A DNA stretch of 37,115 bases from Rubrivivax sp. (GTDB lineage Bacteria > Pseudomonadota > Gammaproteobacteria > Burkholderiales > Burkholderiaceae_C), in the NCBI GenBank assembly GCA_020852865.1, contig JADYZZ010000092.1, forward strand, positions 1 through 37,115. The letters run 5' to 3'. This document shows positions 1-8,343 of the stretch, in pieces; the first letter of the stretch is position 1, and the number at the start of each line of letters is the position of its first letter. The notes under the pieces are model-generated. The model ran no database searches, was not told where the DNA came from, and was given only the letters and a program-made list of their open reading frames with translations. A program made the translations under genes and the position numbers.

Positions 1-630
1 CAGAAGGCCTTGAAGGCCGAGCAGATGCGCGCCGAGCAGGCACGCCTCAATGCGCTCAAGGCCAAGGTGCAAGAGGTGATCGCCAACGACAACCGGCTGT
101 CGAAATACCAGTCGCAGTTGCGTTTGGACCTCACCGCCGAGGGCCTGCGCATCCAGATCGTGGACGACCAGAACCGGCCGATGTTCGCCAGTGGGTCGGA
201 ATCGGTGGAAGGCTATATGCGTGACGTGCTGCGCGCCATTGGCTTCGTGCTGGCCGACGTCCCCAACCGCCTGACGATCGAAGGCCACACCGACGCCAAG
301 CCCTTCGTGGGTGGCGAGGCGGGTTACAGCAACTGGGAGCTGTCAGCCGACCGCGCCAACGCCTCCCGGCGCGAGCTGATCACCGGCGGGCTCAAGGGCG
401 ATCGGGTGCTGCGCGTCCAGGGTCTGGCCGCCAGCATGCTGTTCGACGCCCAGAACCCGGAAAGCCCTTTGAACCGGCGCATCAGCATCATCGTGATGAA
501 CCGCGAGGCCGAAGAACGCTTCTATGAGGCCGCTCGCACCGCCTCGGGCACCCCCACAAGTGCCGAAGACGAGACAGAAGCCACACCTGACGGGTCAATC
601 CCCTCCGGCGCCGGCGCACCGAACCGATAA
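1..630 (+). CDS. motB: Flagellar motor stator protein MotB, C-terminal part
   Basis: This is the 3' part of the gene; the reading frame is open from the first base, so the N-terminal transmembrane helix and its proton-carrying Asp lie outside the window. MotB anchors the MotA/MotB stator to peptidoglycan through a periplasmic OmpA-like domain. That domain is visible: the stretch RLTIEGHTDAKPF, then NWELSADRA and the closing NRRISIIV block are the usual OmpA-family peptidoglycan-binding signatures, between about residues 30 and 165 of the visible part. The last 35 or so residues are a polar, probably disordered tail. It is followed after 57 bp by cheY, which fits the mot-che gene order of Burkholderiales. 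Identity as MotB rather than another OmpA-like protein rests on this domain plus the chemotaxis and flagellar neighbours. Confidence 0.9.
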   Translation, partial: QKALKAEQMRAEQARLNALKAKVQEVIANDNRLSKYQSQLRLDLTAEGLRIQIVDDQNRPMFASGSESVEGYMRDVLRAIGFVLADVPNRLTIEGHTDAKPFVGGEAGYSNWELSADRANASRRELITGGLKGDRVLRVQGLAASMLFDAQNPESPLNRRISIIVMNREAEERFYEAARTASGTPTSAEDETEATPDGSIPSGAGAPNR

Positions 631-687
631 ACTCCTCTTCCGAAGGCATCCGCAGAGAGGTGCCGGCGATTGACACAAGGACGAGCC

Positions 688-1086
688 ATGAGCAACCCCG
701 CTGACTTCAAGTTTCTGATCGTGGACGACTTCTCGACCATGCGCCGCATCGTCCGCGGCTTGCTCAAGGAAAGCGGGTACGTCAATGCCGACGAAGCCGA
801 AGACGGCGTGGTCGCCCTGAACATGCTCAAGAACAACAAGTTCGACTTCGTGGTCAGTGACATCAACATGCCCAACATGAATGGCTTTGAGTTGCTCAAG
901 GCCATCAAGGCCGATGACACCCTCAAGCACATCCCCGTCCTGATGGTGACGGCCGAGGCGCGCAAGGAAGACATCGTGCTCGCCGCGCAGAGCGGTGCGG
1001 CCGGCTACATCGTCAAGCCGTTCACGAAGGCCACGCTCGAGGAGAAGGTGGCCAAGATCATGCACAAGCTCGTGGCCACGGCCTGA
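688..1086 (+). CDS. cheY: Chemotaxis response regulator CheY
   Basis: A 132-residue single-domain receiver that, when phosphorylated by CheA, binds the flagellar switch protein FliM. All signature residues are present: the acidic pair D13/D14, the phospho-acceptor D58 in [11 protein letters not shown]88, Y107 and K110 in the IVKPF motif. The length is about that of E. coli CheY (129). The ATG at 688 is chosen because [14 protein letters not shown] matches the family start and a purine-rich site (acaagg) lies just upstream; an in-frame start at 670 would add six atypical residues. It is followed after 24 bp by cheZ, so regulator and phosphatase are probably co-transcribed. Confidence 0.97.
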   Translation: MSNPADFKFLIVDDFSTMRRIVRGLLKESGYVNADEAEDGVVALNMLKNNKFDFVVSDINMPNMNGFELLKAIKADDTLKHIPVLMVTAEARKEDIVLAAQSGAAGYIVKPFTKATLEEKVAKIMHKLVATA

Positions 1087-1110
1087 GCGACGCACGACGG
1101 AGCGAACAAC

Positions 1111-1737
1111 ATGAAGATGGACGACCCCGTCACCCTGCAGCCGCCGTCGACGGTCGCGCCCGAGGTCTACCAGCAGATCGGCTCGATCACGCGCCTCGTG
1201 CACGACACGCTGGCGCAGCTCGGCGTCATGCCCAAGCTGCAGGTGGCCACCGAAGGCCTGCCCGATGCGCGCAGCCGCCTGTCCTACATCGCCCACAAGA
1301 CCGCCGAGGCCGCCAACAAGGTGCTGAACTCGGTCGACCAGGCCAAGGCCGACCACGCCCACATCGCCGAGGCCACGCGCGCGATCGCCCGCCAGATCAC
1401 GGCCGACCCGGTGCGCGCGGTGGCCTCGGGTGCAGTGCTGAACTTCGCGCAGGACGTCGAGCAGCGCACGGCGGCGATCGACGGCCATCTGACCGACATC
1501 ATGATGGCGCAGGACTTCCACGACCTCACCGGTCAGGTGGTGGCCAAGGTCATCACGCTGGCCACCGAGCTCGAGGACAGCCTGGTCAAGCTGCTGGTAT
1601 CGGTCGTGCCCGACCAGGAGCGCGTCAAGGCCGAGCCGCCTGCGCTCGACGGTCCCGTCGTCGACCCGCACGGGCGCAGCGACGTCGTGGCCAACCAGGG
1701 TGAGGTCGACGACCTGCTGGCCAGCCTGGGCTTCTGA
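1111..1737 (+). CDS. cheZ: CheY-P phosphatase CheZ
   Basis: CheZ speeds up dephosphorylation of CheY-P and so resets the motor signal. The 208-residue protein has the long helical-hairpin core (about residues 15-165) with the catalytic stretch AQDFHDLTGQV; D138 and Q142 correspond to the E. coli catalytic Asp143 and Gln147. A flexible linker then leads to the C-terminal peptide VDDLLASLGF, the amphipathic CheY-binding helix. Length is close to that of E. coli CheZ (214). It forms a pair with cheY just upstream and is followed by a GC-rich hairpin, so the che transcript may end or be attenuated here before flhB. Confidence 0.96.
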   Translation: MKMDDPVTLQPPSTVAPEVYQQIGSITRLVHDTLAQLGVMPKLQVATEGLPDARSRLSYIAHKTAEAANKVLNSVDQAKADHAHIAEATRAIARQITADPVRAVASGAVLNFAQDVEQRTAAIDGHLTDIMMAQDFHDLTGQVVAKVITLATELEDSLVKLLVSVVPDQERVKAEPPALDGPVVDPHGRSDVVANQGEVDDLLASLGF

Positions 1738-1743
1738 ACGGCA

Positions 1744-1766
1744 GCCGCGGCGCCGTGCGCCGCGGC
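1744..1766 (+). terminator. GC-rich hairpin after cheZ
   Basis: A perfect 10-bp stem (gccgcggcgc pairing with gcgccgcggc) with a 3-nt loop starts seven bases after the cheZ stop codon. There is no T-run behind it, so it would be an imperfect intrinsic terminator; it could also protect the 3' end of the che mRNA. Position between the che pair and the flhB start supports a transcript boundary. Confidence 0.4.
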
Positions 1767-1881
1767 GCCCGCCTCCGGCGTGCGGGGGCGTGCATGAGAG
1801 GCGCCTTTCCGGCGTTTATCGGCCCGAAGCCGAAGGCCCGCGCGCGGCACGATGGCGACGCTCGCTGCGAGCGCCCTCGCC

Positions 1882-3036
1882 ATGGCCGACACCGCCCAGG
1901 ACCGCACCCTAGCGCCCACGCCGCGCAAGATCGAAAAGGCGCGCGCGCAGGGACAGCTCGCGCGCTCGCGCGACCTGGCTCATTTCGCCGCGCTCGGGCT
2001 CGGCGTGGCGCTGCTCGCCGCGCTCGCGCCGCAAGCGATCGGCTGGCTGGCCGGTCGCGTCGCGGACGGCCTGCGCTTCGACGCCGGCGCCGTGCGCGCG
2101 CCGCAGGCGATGCTCGAGCGCCTGGCGTTGCAGGCCGGCTGGATGGTCGTCGCCGTGCTGCCGGTCGGCCTGGGGGCGGCGCTGCTCGCGCTCGCGGCCA
2201 ACGCGCTGGGCGGCGGCTGGAACTTCACGCTCGAGCCGCTCGTGCCCAGGCTCGACAAGCTCGATCCGCTGGCCGGATTCAAGCGCCTGCTCGCGTGGAG
2301 CCAGCTCGCCAACACGCTGAAGTCCTGCCTGCTCGCGCTTGCGCTGGGCGCGGTCGGCGCCTGGTATCTCGTCGGCCAGCGGCAGGAGGCGGCGCACCTG
2401 CTCGCGCTGCCGCTGCCGCAGGCCCTCGGCGCCGCCGGCGAGCTGCTGCGCAGCGGGCTGCTCGCGCTGGGCGCGGTGCTCGCCGTCTTCGCGCTCGTCG
2501 ACGTGCCGCTGCAGCGCCACCTGCTGCTGCGTCGCCTGCGCATGAGCGTCGAGGAGATGAAAAAGGAGATGCGCGACATCGAGGGCAACACCGAGGTCAA
2601 GGCCAAGATGAAGCTGCGCATGCGCGAGATGGTCAACCGCCGCATGCTCGCCGCGGTGCCGCGCGCCGACCTCGTGCTGATGAACCCGACGCACTACGCG
2701 GTGGCGCTGCGCTACGACGAGGCGCGCATGGCCGCGCCGCGCGTCGTCGCCAAGGGCGCCGACTGGCTTGCGCTCAGGATCCGCGATCTGGCCGTCGAGT
2801 CCAGGGTGCCGGTGGTGCAGGCCGCGCCGCTGGCGCGTGCGCTGTACGCGCACACCGACGTCGACCAGGAAGTGCCGGCGCGGCTGTTCACCGCCGTCGC
2901 CCAGGTGCTGGCCTGGGTCTTCCAGCTGCGTGACGCGCTCGCCGCCGGGCGCGCCTTCACGGCGGGCGCGCCGGTGCCCGAGGTCCCGCCCGACATGGAT
3001 CCGCTCGCCGCGAGCGCATCCGGGGGCGATCGGTGA
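1882..3036 (+). CDS. flhB: Flagellar export gate protein FlhB
   Basis: FlhB is the inner-membrane substrate-specificity switch of the flagellar type III export apparatus. The N-terminal half has hydrophobic segments (about residues 30-210); the C-terminal cytoplasmic domain carries the autocleavage motif NPTH at residues 268-271, almost the same position as in E. coli (269). From the chosen ATG it has 384 residues, close to the usual size. The start at 1882 gives MADTAQDRTLAPTPRKIEKAR, which matches the family's N-terminus; an upstream ATG at 1852 would add ten non-typical residues. No strong ribosome site is seen at either. The stop overlaps the GTG start of flhA by four bases, indicating translational coupling. 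Confidence 0.95.
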   Translation: MADTAQDRTLAPTPRKIEKARAQGQLARSRDLAHFAALGLGVALLAALAPQAIGWLAGRVADGLRFDAGAVRAPQAMLERLALQAGWMVVAVLPVGLGAALLALAANALGGGWNFTLEPLVPRLDKLDPLAGFKRLLAWSQLANTLKSCLLALALGAVGAWYLVGQRQEAAHLLALPLPQALGAAGELLRSGLLALGAVLAVFALVDVPLQRHLLLRRLRMSVEEMKKEMRDIEGNTEVKAKMKLRMREMVNRRMLAAVPRADLVLMNPTHYAVALRYDEARMAAPRVVAKGADWLALRIRDLAVESRVPVVQAAPLARALYAHTDVDQEVPARLFTAVAQVLAWVFQLRDALAAGRAFTAGAPVPEVPPDMDPLAASASGGDR

Positions 3037-5138
3037 ACGCTTCGATCGCCGCGCTGCGCACGCTGCTGGCCGGCGGCGACGCGCGCGCCGCCGCGGTCAA
3101 GGCGCTGCTGCTGCCCGTCTTCGTCGTGCTGATGCTGGCGATGATGGTGCTGCCGCTGCCGCCGCTGCTGCTCGACTTGCTGTTCACTTTCAACATCGCG
3201 CTGGCGCTGATGGTGATGATGGTCTCGGCGCAGATGGTCAAGCCGCTGGACTTCGCCGCTCTGCCCACCGTGCTGCTGGTGACGACGCTGCTGCGCCTGT
3301 CGCTCAACGTCGCCTCGACGCGCGTGGTGCTGATGGAGGGGCACACCGGGCCGGCCGCCGCCGGCCGCGTGATCGAGGCCTTCGGCCATTTCCTGATCGG
3401 CGGCAACTTCGCGGTCGGCCTGATCGTCTTCGCCATCCTGGTGGTCATCAACTTCGTCGTCGTGACCAAGGGCGCCGAGCGCATCGCCGAGGTCGGCGCG
3501 CGCTTCGCGCTCGACGCCATGCCGGGCAAGCAGATGGCGATCGACGCCGACCTCAACGCCGGCCTCATCGACGAGAAGGAGGCGCGCCGGCGGCGCGCCG
3601 AAGTGGGCGAGGAAGCCGACTTCTTCGGCTCGATGGACGGCGCGAGCAAGTTCGTGCGCGGCGACGCCGTCGCCGGCATCCTGATCCTGCTCATCAACAT
3701 CGTCGGCGGCCTGGCGATCGGCGTCGTCATGCACGGCATGGGCGCGGGCGAGGCCGGGCGTTCGTACGTGATGCTGGCGGTGGGCGACGCACTCGTGGCG
3801 CAGATCCCGGCGCTGCTGATCTCGGTGGCCGCGGCGATGGTCGTCTCGCGCGTCGGCAAGAGCGAGGACATCGGCTCGCAGATCCGCGCCCAGGTGTTCG
3901 AGTCGCCGCGCGCGCTGGCCATCACCGCCGGCATCGTCGGCGGCCTCGGCCTCGTGCCCGGCATGCCCAACCTCGTCTTCGTCGTCATCGCCGCCGCGCT
4001 CGGCGGCCTGGGCTGGCAGCTGGCGCGCCAGCGCCGGCGCGCCGCCGCCGCGGCGGCGGCGGTCGGCGAGACGCGGCGCGGCCCGCCGCCCGACGCCGAA
4101 GCGAGCTGGGACGACCTCACGCCCGTCGATACGCTCGGCCTCGAGGTCGGCTATCGCCTGATCGGCCTGGTCGACAAGGCGCGCCAGGGCGACTTGCTGG
4201 CGCGCATCAAGGGTGTGCGCAAGAAGTTCGCGCAGGACGTCGGCTTCCTCCCGCCGCCGGTGCACATCCGCGACAACCTGGTCGAGCTCAGGCCCAACGC
4301 CTACCGCATCACGCTGCGCGGCGCCGTCGTCGGCGAGGGCGAGGCGATGCCGGGGCTGTGGCTGGCGATCAACCCGGGCGGCGCGCAGCAACGCCTGCCC
4401 GGCACCGAGACCGTCGATCCGGCCTTCGGCCTGCCCGCGGTGTGGATCGAGGAACGGCACCGCGAGACGGCCCAAATGGCGGGCTTCACGGTCGTTGATT
4501 GCGCCACCGTCGTCGCCACGCACCTCTCACACTCCATGCAGACGAACGCGGCGCGGCTGCTCGGCCGCGTCGAGACGCAGCAGCTCGTCGAACACGTCAC
4601 CAAGCTGGCTCCCAAGTTGATCGAAGACGTCGTGCCCAAGATGGTCGGTATCGCCACCGTGCAGCGCGTGCTGCAGCTGCTGCTGGAAGAGGGCGTGCAC
4701 ATCCGCGACATGCGCTCGATCGTCGAGTGCCTGGCCGAGCACGCCGCCGGCGTGAGCGATGCGCAGGAGCTGGCGCGCCGCGTGCGCACCCATCTCGCGC
4801 CGGCGATCGTCCACCAGATCTACGGCCCGGTGAAGGAGCTCGAGGTGATCGCGCTCGACCCCGATCTCGAGCGCCTGGTGACGCAGGCGCTGACCTCGCC
4901 GCACGGCGCCGCGCTCGATCCCGGCATCGCCGACACGCTCACGCGCAGCGCCGCCGACGTCGCGCGCGCCACCGAGGACCGCGGCCATCCGGCCTGTCTG
5001 CTGGTGCCCGACCCGATCCGCGGCCAGCTGGCGCGGCTGCTGCGCCGCGCCGCGCCGCGCCTGAAGGTGCTGGCGCACAGCGAGATCCCTGAAACCCACT
5101 CGATCCGCATCGGATCGCTGATCGGAGCCACGGCATGA
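3033..5138 (+). CDS. flhA: Flagellar export gate protein FlhA
   Basis: FlhA is the major export-gate subunit; its cytosolic domain docks chaperone-substrate complexes and its membrane part uses the proton motive force. The 701-residue protein has about eight hydrophobic segments in residues 20-340, the conserved FHIPEP-family block around TTLLRLSLNVASTR, and the functionally important Asp in FVRGDAVAG (D211, equivalent to the well-studied Asp208). An Ala/Arg-rich linker near residue 345 leads into the cytosolic domain (about 360-701). It starts with GTG, overlapping flhB by four bases, and its stop overlaps the flhF ATG by four bases, so flhB-flhA-flhF are translated as a coupled unit. Confidence 0.97.
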   Translation: MNASIAALRTLLAGGDARAAAVKALLLPVFVVLMLAMMVLPLPPLLLDLLFTFNIALALMVMMVSAQMVKPLDFAALPTVLLVTTLLRLSLNVASTRVVLMEGHTGPAAAGRVIEAFGHFLIGGNFAVGLIVFAILVVINFVVVTKGAERIAEVGARFALDAMPGKQMAIDADLNAGLIDEKEARRRRAEVGEEADFFGSMDGASKFVRGDAVAGILILLINIVGGLAIGVVMHGMGAGEAGRSYVMLAVGDALVAQIPALLISVAAAMVVSRVGKSEDIGSQIRAQVFESPRALAITAGIVGGLGLVPGMPNLVFVVIAAALGGLGWQLARQRRRAAAAAAAVGETRRGPPPDAEASWDDLTPVDTLGLEVGYRLIGLVDKARQGDLLARIKGVRKKFAQDVGFLPPPVHIRDNLVELRPNAYRITLRGAVVGEGEAMPGLWLAINPGGAQQRLPGTETVDPAFGLPAVWIEERHRETAQMAGFTVVDCATVVATHLSHSMQTNAARLLGRVETQQLVEHVTKLAPKLIEDVVPKMVGIATVQRVLQLLLEEGVHIRDMRSIVECLAEHAAGVSDAQELARRVRTHLAPAIVHQIYGPVKELEVIALDPDLERLVTQALTSPHGAALDPGIADTLTRSAADVARATEDRGHPACLLVPDPIRGQLARLLRRAAPRLKVLAHSEIPETHSIRIGSLIGATA

Positions 5139-6715
5139 ACCTCAAGCGCTTCAGCGCACGCAATTCGCGCGACGCCCTGGCCCTGGTGCGCCAGGCCTTC
5201 GGCGACGACGCGGTCGTGATGTCGACCCGGCCCTGCGCCGAAGGCGTCGAGGTGCTGGCCATGGCGCCCGAGAGCGTGACGCAGCTCGAGCGCGTGACGG
5301 CGGCGGCCGAGCAGGCGAGCGCGCCGGCGCGCCCGGCCGCAACGGCAGCAGCACCCGCCGCCGTCGCGCCCGCCGCGCCGGCGCCCGCGCGCGCGCCGGC
5401 ACGCGGCGCACGCATCGAACCCACGCTCGACGGCGGCGTCGGCGAAGACGTGCGCCGGATGCAGATGAGCACGCTGTCGTTCCAGGACTACGTGCGCGAG
5501 CGCATGCTCAAGCGGCGCGCGGTCGCGCAGGCGGCGCGCGCCGAGGAACCCCCGCTGCCGGCGCCGCCGGCCGCGACCGCGCCGATCGAGCAGGTGCGCG
5601 CGCGCCTGGCCGCGCGCGAGGCGGCGAGCGCCGCCGTGCCGCCGCGGCGCGACCCGCCCGTGCTGCACGAGGAGGTGCCGCCCGCTTCGGCCGCGGCCGC
5701 GGCGCCCGCGGTCGCGCCGGCACGCGCCGAAGACCCACGCGAAACGACGCCGGCGACGCTGCGTGCCGACATCGAGATGCTGAGCGAGCTGCGCTCGATG
5801 CGCGGCCTCATCGAGCAGCGCTTCGGCGCCCTCGCGTTCATGGAGAAACTGCAGCGCCAGCCGCGCCAGGCGCTGCTGACGCACAAGCTGCTCGACATCG
5901 GCCTGTCGCCGGCGCTCACGCGCAAGCTCGCCGAGAGCCTGCCCGGCGACGTGGCCGAGCTCGACTGGGCGGCCGGCGTGCTCGAGCGCAACCTGGCCAC
6001 CGGCGAGCGCGAGGGCGCGCTCGAGGACCTGGGCGGCGTCCATGCGCTCATCGGCGCGACCGGCGTGGGCAAGACCACCAGCACCGCCAAGCTCGCCGCC
6101 GCCTTCGCAGCGCGGCACGGCGCCGCCAACCTCGGCCTGGTGACGCTCGATGCCTACCGCATCGGCGCGCACGAACAGCTTCGCGCCTATGGCCGCATCC
6201 TCGGCGTGCCGGTACACACGGCGCACGATCGCGCCTCGCTGGAGGACCTGCTCGAGCTGCTCGCCGGCAAGCGCATGGTGCTGATCGACACCGCCGGCAT
6301 GGCGCAGCGCGATCACCGCACGCGCGAGCTGCTCGAGATGCTTGCGCACCCGTCGATCAAGCGCCTCGTGGTCGTCAACGCGGCGGCCCAGGGCGAGACG
6401 ATCGAAGACCAGCTGGCCGCCTACGGCGCCGGGGGCTGCCGCGGCGTCGTGCTGTCCAAGGTCGACGAGGCCGTCAAGCTCGGGCCGGCGCTCGACGCCC
6501 TGATCCGCGCGCGCCTGAAGGTACTGGCCGTCGCCAACGGTCAGCGCGTGCCGGAAGACTGGCACCGCTTGTCGGCCGCGGCGCTGGTGCAGCACGCGTT
6601 CAAGGCACGCGGCGGGCCCGCCTGGCGGCTCGAAGGCGACGACGTGAGCCTGATCTTCGCCGGTGCGCCGGGTGCAGCGTGCGCGCCGCAGGCCGTTGCC
6701 GCCCACGTCGTCTGA
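5135..6715 (+). CDS. flhF: SRP-family GTPase FlhF
   Basis: FlhF places and numbers flagella at the cell pole in bacteria with polar flagella. The 526-residue protein has a short conserved N-terminal B domain (MNLKRFSARNSRDALALVRQ), a long Ala/Pro/Arg-rich linker (about 55-210), an N domain, and an SRP-type G domain. The G domain shows the P-loop GATGVGKT (307-314), the TLDAYRIGAHEQL block, DTAG starting at D385, and the base-recognition motif SKVDE in place of the common TKxDE. The long low-complexity linker makes it longer than many homologues. Its partner flhG follows after 24 bp. FlhF presence suggests polar rather than peritrichous flagella. Confidence 0.96.
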   Translation: MNLKRFSARNSRDALALVRQAFGDDAVVMSTRPCAEGVEVLAMAPESVTQLERVTAAAEQASAPARPAATAAAPAAVAPAAPAPARAPARGARIEPTLDGGVGEDVRRMQMSTLSFQDYVRERMLKRRAVAQAARAEEPPLPAPPAATAPIEQVRARLAAREAASAAVPPRRDPPVLHEEVPPASAAAAAPAVAPARAEDPRETTPATLRADIEMLSELRSMRGLIEQRFGALAFMEKLQRQPRQALLTHKLLDIGLSPALTRKLAESLPGDVAELDWAAGVLERNLATGEREGALEDLGGVHALIGATGVGKTTSTAKLAAAFAARHGAANLGLVTLDAYRIGAHEQLRAYGRILGVPVHTAHDRASLEDLLELLAGKRMVLIDTAGMAQRDHRTRELLEMLAHPSIKRLVVVNAAAQGETIEDQLAAYGAGGCRGVVLSKVDEAVKLGPALDALIRARLKVLAVANGQRVPEDWHRLSAAALVQHAFKARGGPAWRLEGDDVSLIFAGAPGAACAPQAVAAHVV

Positions 6716-6739
6716 AGGCGCCGCCCGCGACCCGCCGCC

Positions 6740-7540
6740 ATGCCGCCGCCTGCGCCGATGCACGACTTCTACAGCGCCTCGTCGCCCGTGCCGCTGGACC
6801 AGGCGCAGGGTCTGCGCCGCATGTTCGCCGGCCGCCGCGGCCAGGTACTGGCGTTCGTGGCCAACCCGCATGTGGCCTTCGCCGGGCTGGTGCTCGACCG
6901 CGCGGCCCAGGCGCTGGCAGGCGCCGGACGCGAGGTGCTGGTGGCCGACGCCGGCCCCGGCGCACCCCTGCCGCACGAGCTTGCACCGCTGGACCTCGCC
7001 GCGGGCATCGAGCGCATCGCACCGTGCGTGAGCTACCTGCCGGCGCGCGGGCTGCCGCTGGCATTCGTCGACACGCGCGGCTCGGCCGCCGGGTTCGTGG
7101 ATGCGCTGCGCGACGCCGCGCCGCAGGCCGATGTGCTGCTCGTGCACGCCGATGCGACCGAGCTGGCGCGCGTGCTGACGCGCCACGCCGTGCGGCCGCT
7201 GCTGCTCGGCGCCGACCACCCCGAGAGCGTCAAGCACGCCTATGCCGGCGCCAAGCTGCTGGCTCGGCGCACCGGGCTTGCCACCTTCGATTTGCTGCTC
7301 GTCGCCGCGGCGCATTCGCCGCGCGCGACCGGCATTGCCGCCAGCCTCGCCGGCTGCCTCGACGGCTTCCTGCAGGCGCTGCTGTGCGACTGGGTGCAGC
7401 TCGATCCGGCCGACGATGCGCCCGACGCCGCGCTCGCACGGCTGCTCGAAGCGCAGCTCGCATCCGGCCGGCAGGAGCGCCTGCGCGCGGGCAGCGCTGC
7501 GGTCCGCCGCGCCCCCACGTCGTCCGTCCTGCATCCGTAG
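6740..7540 (+). CDS. flhG: FlhG/FleN-like MinD-family protein with degenerate ATP site
   Basis: FlhG is the MinD-like ATPase that activates the FlhF GTPase and limits flagellar number. Here the FlhF-activating N-terminal motif DQAQGLRRM is intact at about residues 19-27, and the position between flhF and fliA is the standard one. However, the normal Walker A (KGGVGKT-like) after it is replaced by VANPHVAFAGLVLDRAA, with no Lys, Gly-Gly or Thr, and the usual Walker-type Asp blocks are also poorly conserved. The protein of 266 residues is thus probably unable to bind ATP in the usual way. An alternative ATG at 6758 gives MHDFYSASS, also plausible. The call rests on the DQAxGLR motif and gene order. 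Confidence 0.82.
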   Translation: MPPPAPMHDFYSASSPVPLDQAQGLRRMFAGRRGQVLAFVANPHVAFAGLVLDRAAQALAGAGREVLVADAGPGAPLPHELAPLDLAAGIERIAPCVSYLPARGLPLAFVDTRGSAAGFVDALRDAAPQADVLLVHADATELARVLTRHAVRPLLLGADHPESVKHAYAGAKLLARRTGLATFDLLLVAAAHSPRATGIAASLAGCLDGFLQALLCDWVQLDPADDAPDAALARLLEAQLASGRQERLRAGSAAVRRAPTSSVLHP

Positions 7541-7578
7541 ATCGCCCCGATCGCACGCCGATTTCCGAAAGCTCCGCC

Positions 7579-8292
7579 ATGTACACCGCCAAGGGACAAC
7601 TCGACGCCAACGCGCTGCTCAAGCAGTACAGCCCGCTCGTGCGGCGCCTGGCGCACCAGATGATTGCCAAGCTGCCGGCCAACGTCGAACTCGACGACCT
7701 GATCCAGGTCGGCATGATCGGCCTGTCGGATGCGCTCACGCGCTTCGACACCAGCCAGGGCGTGCAGTTCGAGACCTTCGCGACGCAGCGCATCCGCGGC
7801 GCGATGCTCGACGAGCTGCGCGGCAACGACTGGATGAGCCGCGGCGACCGGCGCCATCAGCGCAGCATCGAGGCGGCCGTACACAAGCTCGAACAGCGCC
7901 ACGGCCGCGCGCCGAGCGAGAGCGAGATCGCACGCGAGATGGGCCTGGCGCTGGCCGAGTACCAGGAGCTGCTCGGCAAGGTGCGCGGCACGCAGCTGGT
8001 CTACCTCGAGGACATGAGCGGCGACGACGGCGACGACGACTACCTCGACCGCCACGTCGGTGACGAGGAGGCCAACCCCGTGGTACGGCTGCAGGACCGG
8101 CGCATGCGCGAGGCGCTGGTCGAGGCCATCAAGCAGTTGCCCGAGCGCGAGCAGTACGTGATGAGCATGTACTACGAGCACGACATGAACCTCAAGGAGA
8201 TCGCCGCCGTGCTCGGCGTCACCGAGAGCCGCGTGTGCCAGCTGCACAGCCAGTCGATCGCGCGGCTGCGCTCGCGGCTGCGCGACTGGTAG
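7579..8292 (+). CDS. fliA: Flagellar sigma factor FliA (sigma-28)
   Basis: FliA directs RNA polymerase to late flagellar and chemotaxis promoters. The 237-residue protein has region 2 (PLVRRLAHQM..NVELDDLIQVGMIGLSDALTRF, with FETFATQRIRGAMLDELR), region 3 (RRHQRSIEAAVHKLEQRHGRAPSESEIAREMG) and region 4 with the helix-turn-helix LKEIAAVLGVTESRVCQLHSQ near the C-terminus. Length is as usual for the family (about 240). The start at 7579 gives MYTAKGQLDANALLKQY, a normal N-terminus. Its anti-sigma factor FlgM is encoded on the other strand 2 kb downstream, and a matching promoter candidate lies in front of flgM. Confidence 0.97.
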   Translation: MYTAKGQLDANALLKQYSPLVRRLAHQMIAKLPANVELDDLIQVGMIGLSDALTRFDTSQGVQFETFATQRIRGAMLDELRGNDWMSRGDRRHQRSIEAAVHKLEQRHGRAPSESEIAREMGLALAEYQELLGKVRGTQLVYLEDMSGDDGDDDYLDRHVGDEEANPVVRLQDRRMREALVEAIKQLPEREQYVMSMYYEHDMNLKEIAAVLGVTESRVCQLHSQSIARLRSRLRDW

Positions 8293-8343
8293 CCGGGCTG
8301 CCCAGGCCCGCGCGGCCCTTGCAACGACCCAGGGAGAACGCGG

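Noticed and set aside
623..630. accgataa as a sigma-28 -10 element for cheY
   Set aside because: It covers the motB stop codon, and no TAAA-like -35 lies about 15 bp upstream; the nearest candidate (tcaa at 595-598) is 24 bp away.
1817..1824. ttatcggc upstream of flhB as a sigma-28 -10 element
   Set aside because: It would point to the minus strand, where no gene starts, and there is no -35 partner at the right distance.
2712..4523. Very long open frames on the reverse strand of flhB-flhA and of most other genes
   Set aside because: High GC content with G/C at third positions leaves few stops in other frames. Their products are Arg/His/Ala-rich low-complexity strings without motifs, whereas the genes named here carry family signatures.
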